Notes: generated by a model from the letters alone, not told the origin. Counted from the stretch's first letter, positions 1 to 7,301 are shown. The stretch is DNA of 60,460 bases from Halobacillus litoralis (GCF_009856415.1 NZ_WMEZ01000012.1:1-60460); one strand, 5' to 3'. Numbers and translations: made by a program.

Positions 1-96
1 CACCCCGAAGGGATCCACTCGCTTCCCGCGCTCGACTTGCATGTATTAGGCACGCCGCCAGCGTTCGTCCTGAGCCAGGATCAAACTCTCCATAAA
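1..96 (-). rRNA. 16S rRNA, 5' end only
   Basis: Read on the minus strand this contains the universal 16S start (GAGTTTGATCCTGGCTCAG, then GACGAACGCTGGCGGCG and the TGCAAGTCGAGCG helix). The gene runs out of the window at base 1, so only about 96 nt are present. The exact mature 5' end near base 96 is estimated from the distance to GAGTTTGATCC. It begins an rRNA operon whose promoters lie at 243-441. Confidence 0.97.
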
Positions 97-190
97 AGTT
101 AAGTTTGACTTGCTCATTTGCACACCGAATGTGCTTTGTTTCAAATCTCTTCTATAAAGAAGAAATGTTTTGACGTACTGGTTGGTTCGT

Positions 191-207
191 TCAGTTTTCA
201 AAGATCA
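191..207 (-). promoter_or_regulatory. rRNA leader boxA antitermination element
   Basis: The minus strand reads TGATCTTTGAAAACTGA, very close to the boxA element (TGCTCTTTGAAAACT) in Bacillus rRNA leaders, which recruits the Nus factors that let RNA polymerase read through the long rRNA operon. It lies between the promoters and the 16S start, as expected. Confidence 0.8.
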
Positions 208-242
208 AATGTTTTGCCCGCCGCTTTATCAGCGACTTTATT

Positions 243-271
243 AGTTTATCACTTTCGGTTGTTTGTGTCAA
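243..271 (-). promoter_or_regulatory. rRNA promoter, proximal
   Basis: On the minus strand TTGACA (266-271) and TAAACT (243-248) are separated by 17 bases. This matches a SigA rRNA promoter; the start should fall near base 236. Confidence 0.85.
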
Positions 272-318
272 CAACTTTTTTGTGATGTTTTTTCGATGTC
301 GTTTTGGCGACAAGTAAT

Positions 319-347
319 AATTTATCATGCCTGCCTCGCAGTGTCAA
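319..347 (-). promoter_or_regulatory. rRNA promoter, middle
   Basis: Minus strand TTGACA (342-347) and TAAATT (319-324) with 17-base spacing. It shares the 15-base -35 block with the proximal promoter. Confidence 0.8.
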
Positions 348-411
348 CAACTTTTCCCGAAAGAATTTCTGTTGTTTTGTTGCGTTGTTTTGTTTTCCGA
401 CAACGTTTAAT

Positions 412-441
412 AATATATCACAGCCTAAAAAAGAAAAGCAA
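412..441 (-). promoter_or_regulatory. rRNA promoter, distal
   Basis: Minus strand TTGCTT (436-441) and TATATT (412-417), spacing 18. It is weaker than the other two, but it has the same GTGATA-type extension before the -10 as the proximal promoter. Confidence 0.55.
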
Positions 442-498
442 TGCTTTTTTAGAAATTCATTTAAAAAAAGTTGTTCCAATGAGAAAACGTGCATATGA

Positions 499-524
499 AA
501 AGCCCTGATCTACATTCAGGGCTT
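499..524 (-). terminator. Hairpin terminator between the 571-780 gene and the rRNA promoters
   Basis: A perfect 9-base-pair stem (AAGCCCTGA / TCAGGGCTT) with a 7-base loop. On the minus strand it is followed by TTTTCAT. It would end the transcript of the small upstream gene before the rRNA promoters. The plus-strand side is also followed by a T run (AGTTTTT), so it may work in both directions. Confidence 0.6.
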
Positions 525-570
525 AGTTTTTGACCTTTAGCATTATTGATAAGCTGAAATGATTATAGCA

Positions 571-780
571 TTAATTTTGTTTCTTTTTCCTGGGCATATA
601 CTGTAGACACTCTTCTCTTGTTGCAAATCTGCGGAAGATTTGAAAAAGCACTTCATACCTTTCTTCCATCGCTTTTTTCAGTCCTTGGTCGATTCTGTGG
701 TCTCCGAGGTCAAACGTGATTTCTTCCATTTCTCTCTTTAACAAATACTCAATTTCACGACGTTCCTGTTCATTAATCAT
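571..780 (-). CDS. Small charged protein of unknown function (69 aa)
   Basis: I do not recognise a named family. The product is short, highly charged and probably helical, with Glu/Arg-rich runs (EQERREIEYLLKREMEE) and a basic tail ending RKKKQN. No signal peptide or membrane segment is visible. Two ATG starts are possible. I chose the one at 780 because AAGGTG lies 9 bases upstream; the ATG at 792 would add four residues (MHGL) and has GGGAGGT 12 bases upstream. It lies divergent to pdaB and upstream of rRNA promoters, with its own terminator at 499-524. The pattern of charged residues looks like a real protein, and I recall similar short proteins near pdaB in related bacilli, but I cannot verify that here. 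Confidence 0.65.
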   Translation of the reverse strand: MINEQERREIEYLLKREMEEITFDLGDHRIDQGLKKAMEERYEVLFQIFRRFATREECLQYMPRKKKQN

Positions 781-910
781 TAAACCATGCACCTTAAAGG
801 ACCTCCCTTGAACAACTCTCTATATTTTTACCCTAAATCTTGTGTTTTTAGCATAGGTTGTCCTTTTTTTCATATGTATAGAACATATTGGAAGGAAGGT
901 GAATCGTGCA

Positions 911-1669
911 ATGAGTTTCTACACTTGGAAAGCTGAGCGGATGAAACGCTATGGAATTGTGGTGGCTTTGGCATTTTTCTGTGCCCTCTTTTTGTGGATC
1001 GGACAGTGGAGCCAACTCCCCGTCTTTTCTAATGAAGGAGAGCCCCGTGCATTGACACAAGGAAGTGATAAAAATTCGAACGTTGCACTGACATTTAATA
1101 TAAGTTGGGGGACAGAAAAGGTTCACGACGTGTTGAAGCAGTTAGAAGCCAACAAGGCTCAGGCAACTTTTTTCGTTAGTGGTGAATGGGCAGAGCGTCA
1201 CCCCGATATTATTAAGGCTATTCATGAAGAGAACCACGAAATCGGGATGATGGGATATAAATACGAAAGTTACCTCGAACAGAAGCCCGCACAAGTACAA
1301 CAAGATTTGAACCAAGCGAAGGAAGCTTTTGAGAAATTGGGGTTTGAAGAAATCAAATGGATCCGTCCCCCTCATGGTCATATGGACAAAGAGGTATTGA
1401 AGATGATCGAAAACGAGGGGATGCAAGCGGTGCAATGGAGCATCAACCCAAGGGACTGGGAAAATCCAGGAACAAACACCATCATAGATACTGTTCTGAA
1501 TGAGGGGTCTAAAGGAGATATCATTTTAATGCATGCTTCTGACTCGGTGAAACAGACAGCGAAAGCACTTGAGGTCATCTTGCCCGGATTGAAACAAAAA
1601 GGACTGAAATTCGTAAACATTACTGAACTAGTCAGTGGTGGTGAATCAGAGACCACTCAAATTGAATAA
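911..1669 (+). CDS. pdaB: PdaB-like polysaccharide deacetylase family protein, sporulation
   Basis: A 252-residue member of the NodB/CE4 deacetylase fold, needed in Bacillus to keep spores intact late in sporulation. A single membrane anchor spans residues 15-31, and the NodB domain follows from about residue 55 to the end. Visible motifs are TFNISW (61-66), RPPHG (152-156), DW (182-183) and LMHAS (206-210). Two features argue against classical zinc-dependent catalysis: the motif-1 Asp is Asn63, and the usual motif-2 histidines are replaced by MMGYKYES (113-120). B. subtilis PdaB, as I recall it, also lacks the motif-2 histidines but keeps the Asp. The ATG at 911 has AAGGTG 9 bases upstream, better than the GTG at 899. 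Transcription is opposite to most of the window, and a bidirectional terminator is shared with kbaA. Confidence 0.93.
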   Translation: MSFYTWKAERMKRYGIVVALAFFCALFLWIGQWSQLPVFSNEGEPRALTQGSDKNSNVALTFNISWGTEKVHDVLKQLEANKAQATFFVSGEWAERHPDIIKAIHEENHEIGMMGYKYESYLEQKPAQVQQDLNQAKEAFEKLGFEEIKWIRPPHGHMDKEVLKMIENEGMQAVQWSINPRDWENPGTNTIIDTVLNEGSKGDIILMHASDSVKQTAKALEVILPGLKQKGLKFVNITELVSGGESETTQIE

Positions 1670-1674
1670 CAAAT

Positions 1675-1715
1675 AAAAAACAACCACCGCTCTTCCTATG
1701 CGGTGGTTGTTTTTT
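1675..1715. terminator. Bidirectional terminator between pdaB and kbaA
   Basis: An 11-base-pair perfect stem (ACAACCACCGC / GCGGTGGTTGT, 1680-1690 and 1700-1710) is flanked by A6 on the left and T6 on the right, so it can end both converging transcripts. Confidence 0.92.
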
Positions 1716-2313
1716 ATGCAGCTTTTTCAGATGTTTTCGTTATACGGTGCAGTAAAATGAGTTGATAAGCATTACAGATGAACAAAGGGATAATCATCAG
1801 CCATACATAATCACTGCCCTGAGCTCTCAAAGCGGGGACCCACTCCACACTCGTGACAACGATCATAAAAAACAGAGCAGGTATAAATGCATGCCACTTC
1901 GTTTCCTTTGCTTTTATATAAGCAACGATGACTGAAAGACCAAGAAGTCCTAAGGCTGTCCATAAAAATGGCCAGATGGATGCCCCTTCTGCGGCTTGAT
2001 ATCTAAAGTACACAAGGTCAAAGAGCGTAAAAGCGATTAAGAAGAGTTGAACCGGGATCCATAACGAACGGAAGATTCCCTTCCCAAACTGATTGACTGT
2101 CAAATAGGCGAAGAAACCCATTTGACTAATGATGCTGAATATAAATCCAAGGCCCGCAAAAAATAACAATAAGCCAAAGAGCTCAAAGAGTTGGAACGGC
2201 TTAAGCACTTCAGCATAAGAATCATATTTAAAAATAAAGCTGATGATCAACGTCGTCAAACCGCCGATCCATAAGGTCGTTAAAAACAACCTTACCCATT
2301 TACGACTATTCAC
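1714..2313 (-). CDS. kbaA: KinB-signalling pathway activation protein KbaA
   Basis: A 199-residue integral membrane protein that in B. subtilis is needed for full KinB-dependent input into the sporulation phosphorelay. Six or so hydrophobic segments are visible, beginning RLFLTTLWIGG close to the N terminus and ending near LMIIPLFICNAYQLILL. The GTG start at 2313 (VNSRKWVRLF) has GGGGG 7-9 bases upstream. The longer open frame toward 2688 overlaps gerD in antisense and has no coding character. Length agrees with the B. subtilis protein (198 aa, from memory). It is divergent from gerD and convergent with pdaB. Confidence 0.92.
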   Translation of the reverse strand: MNSRKWVRLFLTTLWIGGLTTLIISFIFKYDSYAEVLKPFQLFELFGLLLFFAGLGFIFSIISQMGFFAYLTVNQFGKGIFRSLWIPVQLFLIAFTLFDLVYFRYQAAEGASIWPFLWTALGLLGLSVIVAYIKAKETKWHAFIPALFFMIVVTSVEWVPALRAQGSDYVWLMIIPLFICNAYQLILLHRITKTSEKAA

Positions 2314-2453
2314 GAAAGTTCCCCCTATTATACAAAAGACTTTTCCACCGTATTTTACCACGAAGTCGAGCTTTTTTCCTCCAGTCTTCGTATAATTTCT
2401 GTCGAATCGCAAATAGTAAACGTAAGGAGAACTTAAGAAAGGGGACATGCAAA

Positions 2454-3107
2454 ATGTCCAAACTCCGATTCTTATGTCCCGTCCTGCTTCTTGTACTCCT
2501 CGCTGCTTGCAGCGGCGCATCAGGTGCAAGTGAACAGACGGATTATGATACAACGAAAAAGATGATCGTTGATATTCTGAAATCGGACGACGGGAAAAAA
2601 GCGATGACTGAAGTCCTTTCTGATGAAAAAATGCAGCAACAGATGGCTCTTGAGTCAGAAGTTGTCTCGCAGGCGGTCCAACAGACACTCGTATCTGAAG
2701 AAGGAAAAGCTTTTTGGAGTAAATTGTTCTCCGATCCGAAGTTCGTCCAAGAGTTCAGTAAAGTCCTTGAAGATCAGCAGAAAAAGCTGATGAAAGGGTT
2801 AATGAAAGATGCTGAGTACCAAAAATTGATGATTGAGCTTTATAAAAACCCTGAAATGATGAAGGAAATGGTTACCGTCATGGAAGGGCAGCAATTCCGT
2901 TCGCATCTGCAGAAGACAATTGATGAGACATTGAACAGTCCTGTTTTCCAAGCGAAAATGAGTGAAACCTTATTGAAAGCAGCGGAAAAAATGCAGAGTG
3001 GTGGCGGTGGTAAATCCGATTCCTCCAGCGAAGGCGGACAAAGTAGTGGTGAAGAACAATCCGGCGGCGGGAGCAGCGGTGAAGGTGAAAAGAGTCAGCA
3101 AGGTTAA
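2454..3107 (+). CDS. gerD: Spore germination lipoprotein GerD
   Basis: A 217-residue lipoprotein of the spore inner membrane that clusters nutrient germinant receptors into the germinosome. The signal peptide covers residues 1-18, with lipobox LAAC and lipidated Cys at position 19. The middle is a long amphipathic helical region (about 30-178) rich in Lys, Glu and Met. The tail (about 179-217) is a low-complexity Gly/Ser/Glu stretch. The start ATG is preceded by AAAGGGG. In Bacillus gerD is expressed in the forespore under SigG; I could not find a convincing SigG promoter by eye. Confidence 0.95.
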   Translation: MSKLRFLCPVLLLVLLAACSGASGASEQTDYDTTKKMIVDILKSDDGKKAMTEVLSDEKMQQQMALESEVVSQAVQQTLVSEEGKAFWSKLFSDPKFVQEFSKVLEDQQKKLMKGLMKDAEYQKLMIELYKNPEMMKEMVTVMEGQQFRSHLQKTIDETLNSPVFQAKMSETLLKAAEKMQSGGGGKSDSSSEGGQSSGEEQSGGGSSGEGEKSQQG

Positions 3108-3117
3108 CCACATGCCA

Positions 3118-3156
3118 AAAAAAACACGCACTTCTTTTAAGAAGTGCGTGTTTTGA
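3118..3156. terminator. Bidirectional terminator between gerD and salA
   Basis: A long perfect stem (AACACGCACTTCT / AGAAGTGCGTGTT, within 3121-3154) has A runs to the left and T runs to the right, serving both converging genes. Confidence 0.92.
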
Positions 3157-3158
3157 TA

Positions 3159-4208
3159 TTAATACTTATCGATTACTTTTGCAGCCATATTACGGTAAAT
3201 GACACCGATGGGATGATCTGCCTGATAGACAGATGGAGCGAAAACATCCTCTTCTTCGTAAGGCTGTTGAAGCGGCACATGTCCAAGAACACCTGTTTGC
3301 AGCGTTTCCGCGAGCTTTACGCCGCCACCTCTACCGAAGACGAACTCTTTGTTTCCGGTCTCTTTACTTTCAAAATAAGCCATGTTTTCAACGACACCAA
3401 GAATTTCATGTTCCGTTTTCAGCGCCATTTGCCCAGCACGTGCAGCTACAAAAGCAGCCGTCGGGTGCGGAGTCGTAACGATGATTTCTTTAGAAGATGG
3501 AAGCATGGAATGGACATCCAATGCCACATCACCGGTTCCTGGCGGCAAATCAAGAAGCAGATAATCGAGGTCACCCCACTCCACTTCTTTGAAAAAGCTC
3601 GTCAACATTTTTCCGAGCATAGGTCCACGCCAGATGATTGGAGAGTTATCTTCTACAAAGAAACCCATCGATACAAGCTTCACGCCGAACCGTTCTACAG
3701 GAATAATCTTCTCCCCGCGTACGACTGGTCGTTCTTCTACCCCCATCATATCGGGCACACTGAATCCATAAATATCTGCATCAATGATCCCGACTTTCTT
3801 ACCAAGGCGTGTTAAAGCTACAGCAAGGTTGACCGTGACCGTAGATTTACCTACGCCACCCTTACCACTCGCAATGGAGATGAATTTCGTTTCTGTATTT
3901 CCACCTAGAAGAGAGGCTTCTTGTTCCTGCTCCGCTTCAGGTTGGAACCTTTGAATAACATCATCTGGAAGCTGGTCGAAACGCAAGCCAACCGTTGCCG
4001 CTCCCCCGCTTTTCAGCGCATTGACAATTTTCTGCTGCAATTCCATCTGTTCAGCCGTATTTGTCTTTCCGATCAATATTTTTACGCTGACATGATTTTT
4101 TTCTTCCTTGATTTTTATCTCTTCAACTCCACCGGTTTCTTCCAACGTTTTATGTAAAAACGGGTCTTCGATTGAATGGAGGATTTCTAGTACTTTTCCT
4201 TCTGTCAT
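3159..4208 (-). CDS. salA: SalA/Mrp-type P-loop ATPase (ApbC/NBP35 family)
   Basis: A 349-residue protein with an N-terminal MIP18-like domain (about 1-90) and a deviant Walker A ATPase domain (GKGGVGKST at 115-123, then IDADIYG and DLPPGTGD). The family loads or carries Fe-S clusters; in B. subtilis SalA also affects expression of exoprotease genes through ScoC. Start: the ATG at 4208 is preceded by an in-frame TTG; AGGATGG lies about 12 bases upstream of the ATG, and either start changes only one residue. The order cwlD-salA-gerD-kbaA-pdaB matches B. subtilis. Confidence 0.92.
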   Translation of the reverse strand: MTEGKVLEILHSIEDPFLHKTLEETGGVEEIKIKEEKNHVSVKILIGKTNTAEQMELQQKIVNALKSGGAATVGLRFDQLPDDVIQRFQPEAEQEQEASLLGGNTETKFISIASGKGGVGKSTVTVNLAVALTRLGKKVGIIDADIYGFSVPDMMGVEERPVVRGEKIIPVERFGVKLVSMGFFVEDNSPIIWRGPMLGKMLTSFFKEVEWGDLDYLLLDLPPGTGDVALDVHSMLPSSKEIIVTTPHPTAAFVAARAGQMALKTEHEILGVVENMAYFESKETGNKEFVFGRGGGVKLAETLQTGVLGHVPLQQPYEEEDVFAPSVYQADHPIGVIYRNMAAKVIDKY

Positions 4209-4292
4209 CAAGCCGGTTCACCATCCTTAGAAATATGTTTCACTATGGCTAGTATAACATATATGAAACGCTTTCTAAGTGATTTGCTTCAA

Positions 4293-5018
4293 TCAGTCTT
4301 CAGAAGGAAGCTCTCTTTCTGTGACATACCGGAGCACTCCCTGATAGATGGAGGCTGACATTTTCCTTTGGTAATCATTATCCTTTAACAATTCTCGCTC
4401 CCCTGGGTTCGACAAAAACCCGGCTTCCACTAAAACACCTGGGGCTTTTGCGTGTTTAAGTATATAAATATTAGATAAACCAAAAGCTCCGCGATCCGTA
4501 TTCCCTATATTCTCCTTGATTTCGGATTGAATGAACTTGGCCAAGGTTTTACTTTCCTCATTCTTTGGATAGTAAAAGGTCTGGGCCCCGCTCCACTTCT
4601 CAGATGGTATAGCATTCAAATGTAAACTGATGTATAAATCCGCTTCTTTTTCTTCAATGTACTGAACCCTGTTACGGACGTCTTCCGCCTGCCTGCGTCT
4701 TGCCTTTTCCGCTTCATCTGAAGCAAGGTCATTGTCATCATCACGGGTAAGGTACACGAGCGCTCCCGCTTGCTGCAAATAATCACGAAGGTACTCAGCC
4801 ATTTGCAGGGTTATGACCTTCTCTTCCGTCCCATCTTTGCCAGAAGCACCAGCATCAGGTCCCCCATGCCCCGGATCCAGTACAATCACTTTCCCGGAGA
4901 GAGGGGACGACCAAACTGTCCACGCATCCTTCGCTTCTTGAATCGGATAGGACACGGCGCACACCAGTACAATGATTCCTGCTAACCATAAAAATGTTTT
5001 CAACCTAGGTTTCCGCAT
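4293..5018 (-). CDS. cwlD: Germination-specific N-acetylmuramoyl-L-alanine amidase CwlD
   Basis: Amidase_3 family zinc hydrolase (241 aa) that, with PdaA, makes the muramic-delta-lactam of spore cortex peptidoglycan, the mark recognised by germination lytic enzymes. An N-terminal signal or anchor segment spans about residues 8-25. The zinc and catalytic residues are all visible: His51 in LDPGHGG, Glu66, His133 in SLHLNA and Glu198 in VEAGFLSN. A good SigE-type promoter lies 33 bases upstream, fitting mother-cell expression. Confidence 0.95.
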   Translation of the reverse strand: MRKPRLKTFLWLAGIIVLVCAVSYPIQEAKDAWTVWSSPLSGKVIVLDPGHGGPDAGASGKDGTEEKVITLQMAEYLRDYLQQAGALVYLTRDDDNDLASDEAEKARRRQAEDVRNRVQYIEEKEADLYISLHLNAIPSEKWSGAQTFYYPKNEESKTLAKFIQSEIKENIGNTDRGAFGLSNIYILKHAKAPGVLVEAGFLSNPGERELLKDNDYQRKMSASIYQGVLRYVTERELPSED

Positions 5019-5050
5019 GCCTCACACTCCCTTATACTCCTCCCTTTTTC

Positions 5051-5079
5051 ACTATATGGGACAGGGTGGACAAATATGT
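5051..5079 (-). promoter_or_regulatory. Candidate SigE promoter for cwlD
   Basis: On the minus strand ACATATT (5073-5079) and CATATAGT (5051-5058) are 14 bases apart, a close fit to the Bacillus SigE consensus (KMATATT, 14-15 bases, CATACANT). It sits directly before the cwlD ribosome-binding site. The fit with cwlD being a mother-cell sporulation gene strengthens the call; it was found by eye only. Confidence 0.6.
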
Positions 5080-5137
5080 GAAGGCATGAGAAAGCTTTTT
5101 AACAGTTAGGAATCCTGGAAATCATTATCTATCAAAT

Positions 5138-5986
5138 TCACACATGCAACCGAACCCAATTATTTGATGGGTCCATGGTGTAGATGACTCCTTCTTTCTC
5201 ATCGACAGAAGCTCCCATTTTCCGGATTCTATGGATCGCTTCTTTCCTTGAGTGGTCCTGAGGAAAATGAATATCAAACCATTTCAATCCTGCTTCCTGA
5301 TCTTCTGGAGCCGGGGCATCGGCGCCCTTCCATGTATTAAGTCCAATATGATGATGGTACTTGGCCGCTGATATAAACAGTGCCTGGTCACCGAGACGGC
5401 TCACTATATCAAATCCTAGACCGTCACAATAAAATTGCTTCGCTTGTTCAAGATCAGATACATGGAGATGAATATGTCCCATGACCGTGCGTCCGGGCAG
5501 ACCCATCCAGCCGGCGTTGGTTTCGAAACGGAACAACTCCTCAAAGTCCAATGGGTCGACCGTCATCTTCACCTCATCCCCCGTCCATTCCCATAAGGAC
5601 GAGGGACGATCAATATACACTTCAATACCATTTCCATCAGGGTCAGAAAAGTAGATCGCTTCACTAACGAGATGATCAGCTGAAGCCACCTGGACGTTGT
5701 TCTTGATCAAGTGTTTAACCAAATCTGCAAGGTCTGCCTTTTCCGGCAAAAGGAGGGCATAATGATACAGCCCCGTTGCTTTTCTATTTGGTGGTATACC
5801 ATCCTTATCCTCTTCAAGAACAAGAAGCGGTTTTTCTTCCCCTGCACTTAAGGAGACGGTATTACTGGAACGCTCCCATATTTGAAACCCGAAGATGTTT
5901 GTATAAAACTCCAACGACCGCTTCAGATCCATGACTCTTAATGTGACTTGAGTAACATGGATGTTTTCTTTTTCATGAAAAAGCAT
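5138..5986 (-). CDS. Two-domain VOC/glyoxalase-fold protein, CatE-like extradiol dioxygenase
   Basis: A 282-residue protein made of two vicinal-oxygen-chelate domains (about 8-130 and 168-282). It resembles B. subtilis CatE (catechol 2,3-dioxygenase). A possible 2-His-1-carboxylate metal set is visible in the first domain (His10, His75, Glu122 in DPDGNGIEVY). The second domain has histidines (GHIHLHV, YHHHIG) but no acidic residue in the matching C-terminal position (DPSNNWVRL), so the substrate and even the metal site are uncertain. ATG start with GGAGGGG 5 bases upstream. This gene is not part of the B. subtilis order here (ybaJ-ybaK occupy the slot), so it is a lineage-specific insertion. 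Confidence 0.8.
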   Translation of the reverse strand: MLFHEKENIHVTQVTLRVMDLKRSLEFYTNIFGFQIWERSSNTVSLSAGEEKPLLVLEEDKDGIPPNRKATGLYHYALLLPEKADLADLVKHLIKNNVQVASADHLVSEAIYFSDPDGNGIEVYIDRPSSLWEWTGDEVKMTVDPLDFEELFRFETNAGWMGLPGRTVMGHIHLHVSDLEQAKQFYCDGLGFDIVSRLGDQALFISAAKYHHHIGLNTWKGADAPAPEDQEAGLKWFDIHFPQDHSRKEAIHRIRKMGASVDEKEGVIYTMDPSNNWVRLHV

Positions 5987-6090
5987 GTGAACCCCTCCAT
6001 ACGTATATCTTTCCCCTCAGTATATCGGAATAGGAATTGTACAGGTATTCATATGCTTTTACGTATGCCTGACCCCGGCTTTGCTTCTAT

Positions 6091-6133
6091 TGGTGCCAGG
6101 CACTCGGTCCACAAGATTCAGTGCCTGGCACCA
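6091..6133. repeat. Inverted repeat of the GGTGCCAGGCACT type
   Basis: A perfect 14-base inverted repeat (TGGTGCCAGGCACT at 6091-6104, AGTGCCTGGCACCA at 6120-6133) separated by 15 bases. It is preceded at 6066-6076 by TGCCTGACCCC and followed by a direct repeat of ACCACTTATC (6131-6140 and 6146-6155). Similar GTGCCTGGCACC-type palindromes occur as dispersed REP-like repeats in Bacillaceae. No transposase is present in the window. Confidence 0.7.
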
Positions 6134-6186
6134 CTTATCTGACACCACTTATCAGCAGCCGAAGGTCACTACCATGAGCTAAAAGC

Positions 6187-6224
6187 ATAAAAAAGACTCC
6201 CAACCGAGTCGGTTGAGAGTCTTT
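6187..6224 (-). terminator. Terminator of the rplM-rpsI operon
   Basis: Minus-strand stem AAAGACTC-CAACCG / CGGTTG-GAGTCTTT with one mismatch and a 3-base loop, followed by a T run. It starts 15 bases after the rpsI stop codon. Confidence 0.92.
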
Positions 6225-6238
6225 GGTATAAGCATTGA

Positions 6239-6631
6239 TTAACGCTTGGAGAATTGTGGAGCGCGACGAGCACCTTTAAGACCGTATTTCTTACGCTCTT
6301 TCATACGTGCGTCACGAGTCAATAGACCAGCGCGCTTCAATGGTGTACGGTATTCAGGATCCGCTTGTAACAATGCACGAGCGATTCCGTGACGGATCGC
6401 ACCTGCTTGTCCTGTAAATCCACCGCCATCTACGTTTACATATACATCATAGTTACCTTCAGTTTCTGTAACAGCTAGAGGCTGTTTCAGAATCATACGA
6501 AGCGTTTCATATGGGAAAAAGTCTTCAGCATCACGTTTGTTTACTACTACACGACCAGTTCCTGGAACAAGACGTACACGAGCTGTTGAGCTCTTACGAC
6601 GACCAGTACCTGAGTATTGTACTTGTGCCAC
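6239..6631 (-). CDS. rpsI: 30S ribosomal protein S9
   Basis: 130 residues, the full family length, ending in the typical basic tail ([10 protein letters not shown]) whose last Arg reaches the P-site tRNA anticodon. N-terminal [14 protein letters not shown] is the family signature. It is second gene of the rplM-rpsI operon, 18 bases behind rplM, with a terminator directly downstream. Confidence 0.98.
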   Translation of the reverse strand: MAQVQYSGTGRRKSSTARVRLVPGTGRVVVNKRDAEDFFPYETLRMILKQPLAVTETEGNYDVYVNVDGGGFTGQAGAIRHGIARALLQADPEYRTPLKRAGLLTRDARMKERKKYGLKGARRAPQFSKR

Positions 6632-6649
6632 TAAGATTACCTCCTTTGA

Positions 6650-7087
6650 TTATCCGCGAAGTTCGTAAACTTCTGGTTTTTGTGCTTCATGCTTGTGGTC
6701 CGCACCAGCGTAAACATGAAGTTTCTTGCCCATCTTACGTCCAAGACTTCCTTTTGGAAGCATCCCTTTAACAGCAAGCTCTAGCATTTGCTCAGGGTAT
6801 TTCGTACGCATTTCGTTAGCCGTACGGGATTTCAAACCACCTACGTGGTTAGAGTGACGATAATAGATCTTATCGTTGATTTTGTTACCTGTAAGTTGGA
6901 TCTCACCAGCATTGATGATGATGACATGGTCACCTGTGTCAACGTGTGGTGTGTATGTTGGTTTATTTTTACCGCGAAGGATCGCAGCAACTTCGCTCGC
7001 TAAACGGCCGAGTGTTTGCCCTGCAGCATCCACAACATACCATTTACGTTCAACGTTGTTTTCATTTGCCATGAAAGTTGTGCGCAT
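6650..7087 (-). CDS. rplM: 50S ribosomal protein L13
   Basis: 145 residues, full length, with core motifs [12 protein letters not shown] and [11 protein letters not shown]13 is an early assembly protein of the large subunit. Start ATG (MRTTFMAN) has AGGAGGG 8 bases upstream; the same extended N terminus is seen in B. subtilis. Its promoter and a likely L13 autoregulatory leader lie just upstream. Confidence 0.98.
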   Translation of the reverse strand: MRTTFMANENNVERKWYVVDAAGQTLGRLASEVAAILRGKNKPTYTPHVDTGDHVIIINAGEIQLTGNKINDKIYYRHSNHVGGLKSRTANEMRTKYPEQMLELAVKGMLPKGSLGRKMGKKLHVYAGADHKHEAQKPEVYELRG

Positions 7088-7155
7088 ATCGGTTTCCCTC
7101 CTGAAATGTTTGATTTCTCATAGACTTCGTTACTACTTTATCATTTATCTCAAAT

Positions 7156-7181
7156 ACGATTAGTTTTCCGGGGCTAACCGT
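7156..7181 (-). promoter_or_regulatory. Likely L13 leader hairpin (autoregulation)
   Basis: In the 5' leader of rplM-rpsI the minus strand forms ACGGTTAG / CTAATCGT (8 pairs with one G-U) around a loop CCCCGGAAAA. L13 leaders that bind the protein and repress the operon are known in Bacillales. Position and size fit, but I could not compare with the family covariance model. Confidence 0.5.
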
Positions 7182-7207
7182 GGTACAGAAATAAAATGCC
7201 ATAGAAT

Positions 7208-7237
7208 ATAATATAACACCTTGTAACTATATGTCAA
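7208..7237 (-). promoter_or_regulatory. SigA promoter of rplM-rpsI
   Basis: Minus strand TTGACA (7232-7237), then TATTAT (7208-7213) after 18 bases, or TATATT (7210-7215) after 16. The start would fall near 7201, giving a leader of about 115 nt. Confidence 0.8.
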
Positions 7238-7301
7238 GGGCATGCACACCTGGATTCGTTGTTTTTTTAAAAAGGAGTGCACATTTTTGGTTCAAATCCT
7301 T

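Larger units (their letters stand above)
97..570 (-). other. rRNA operon promoter and leader region, no gene
   Basis: These 474 bases carry no convincing protein gene. They hold three SigA-type promoters reading toward the 16S gene, a boxA antitermination element, a short hairpin (about 216-235) near the proximal start site, and a terminator at 499-524. A 15-base block (GTGTCAACAACTTTT) occurs at 265-279 and again at 341-355, each copy containing a -35 box, which suggests that the promoter modules arose by duplication. Confidence 0.85.

Noticed and set aside
249-508. Small open frames on both strands in the rRNA promoter region
   Set aside because: They coincide with promoters and repeats, lack good ribosome-binding sites and look non-coding.
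840-910. SigG promoter before pdaB
   Set aside because: GCATA (851-855) and CATATGTA (871-878) are too close (15 bases) for the SigG spacing; not convincing, although SigG control is expected from B. subtilis.
2385-2453. SigG promoter before gerD
   Set aside because: GTATA at 2390-2394 is followed only by a poor -10 (CAAATAG); too weak to annotate.
2314-2688. N-terminal extension of the kbaA frame
   Set aside because: It runs antisense through the gerD start and gives unstructured sequence; the GTG at 2313 has a proper ribosome-binding site and the expected protein length.
3144-3815. Plus-strand open frame of 223 codons inside salA
   Set aside because: It is fully antisense to salA, whose sequence matches a known family; the product is rich in His, Cys, Phe and Arg and has no ribosome-binding site.
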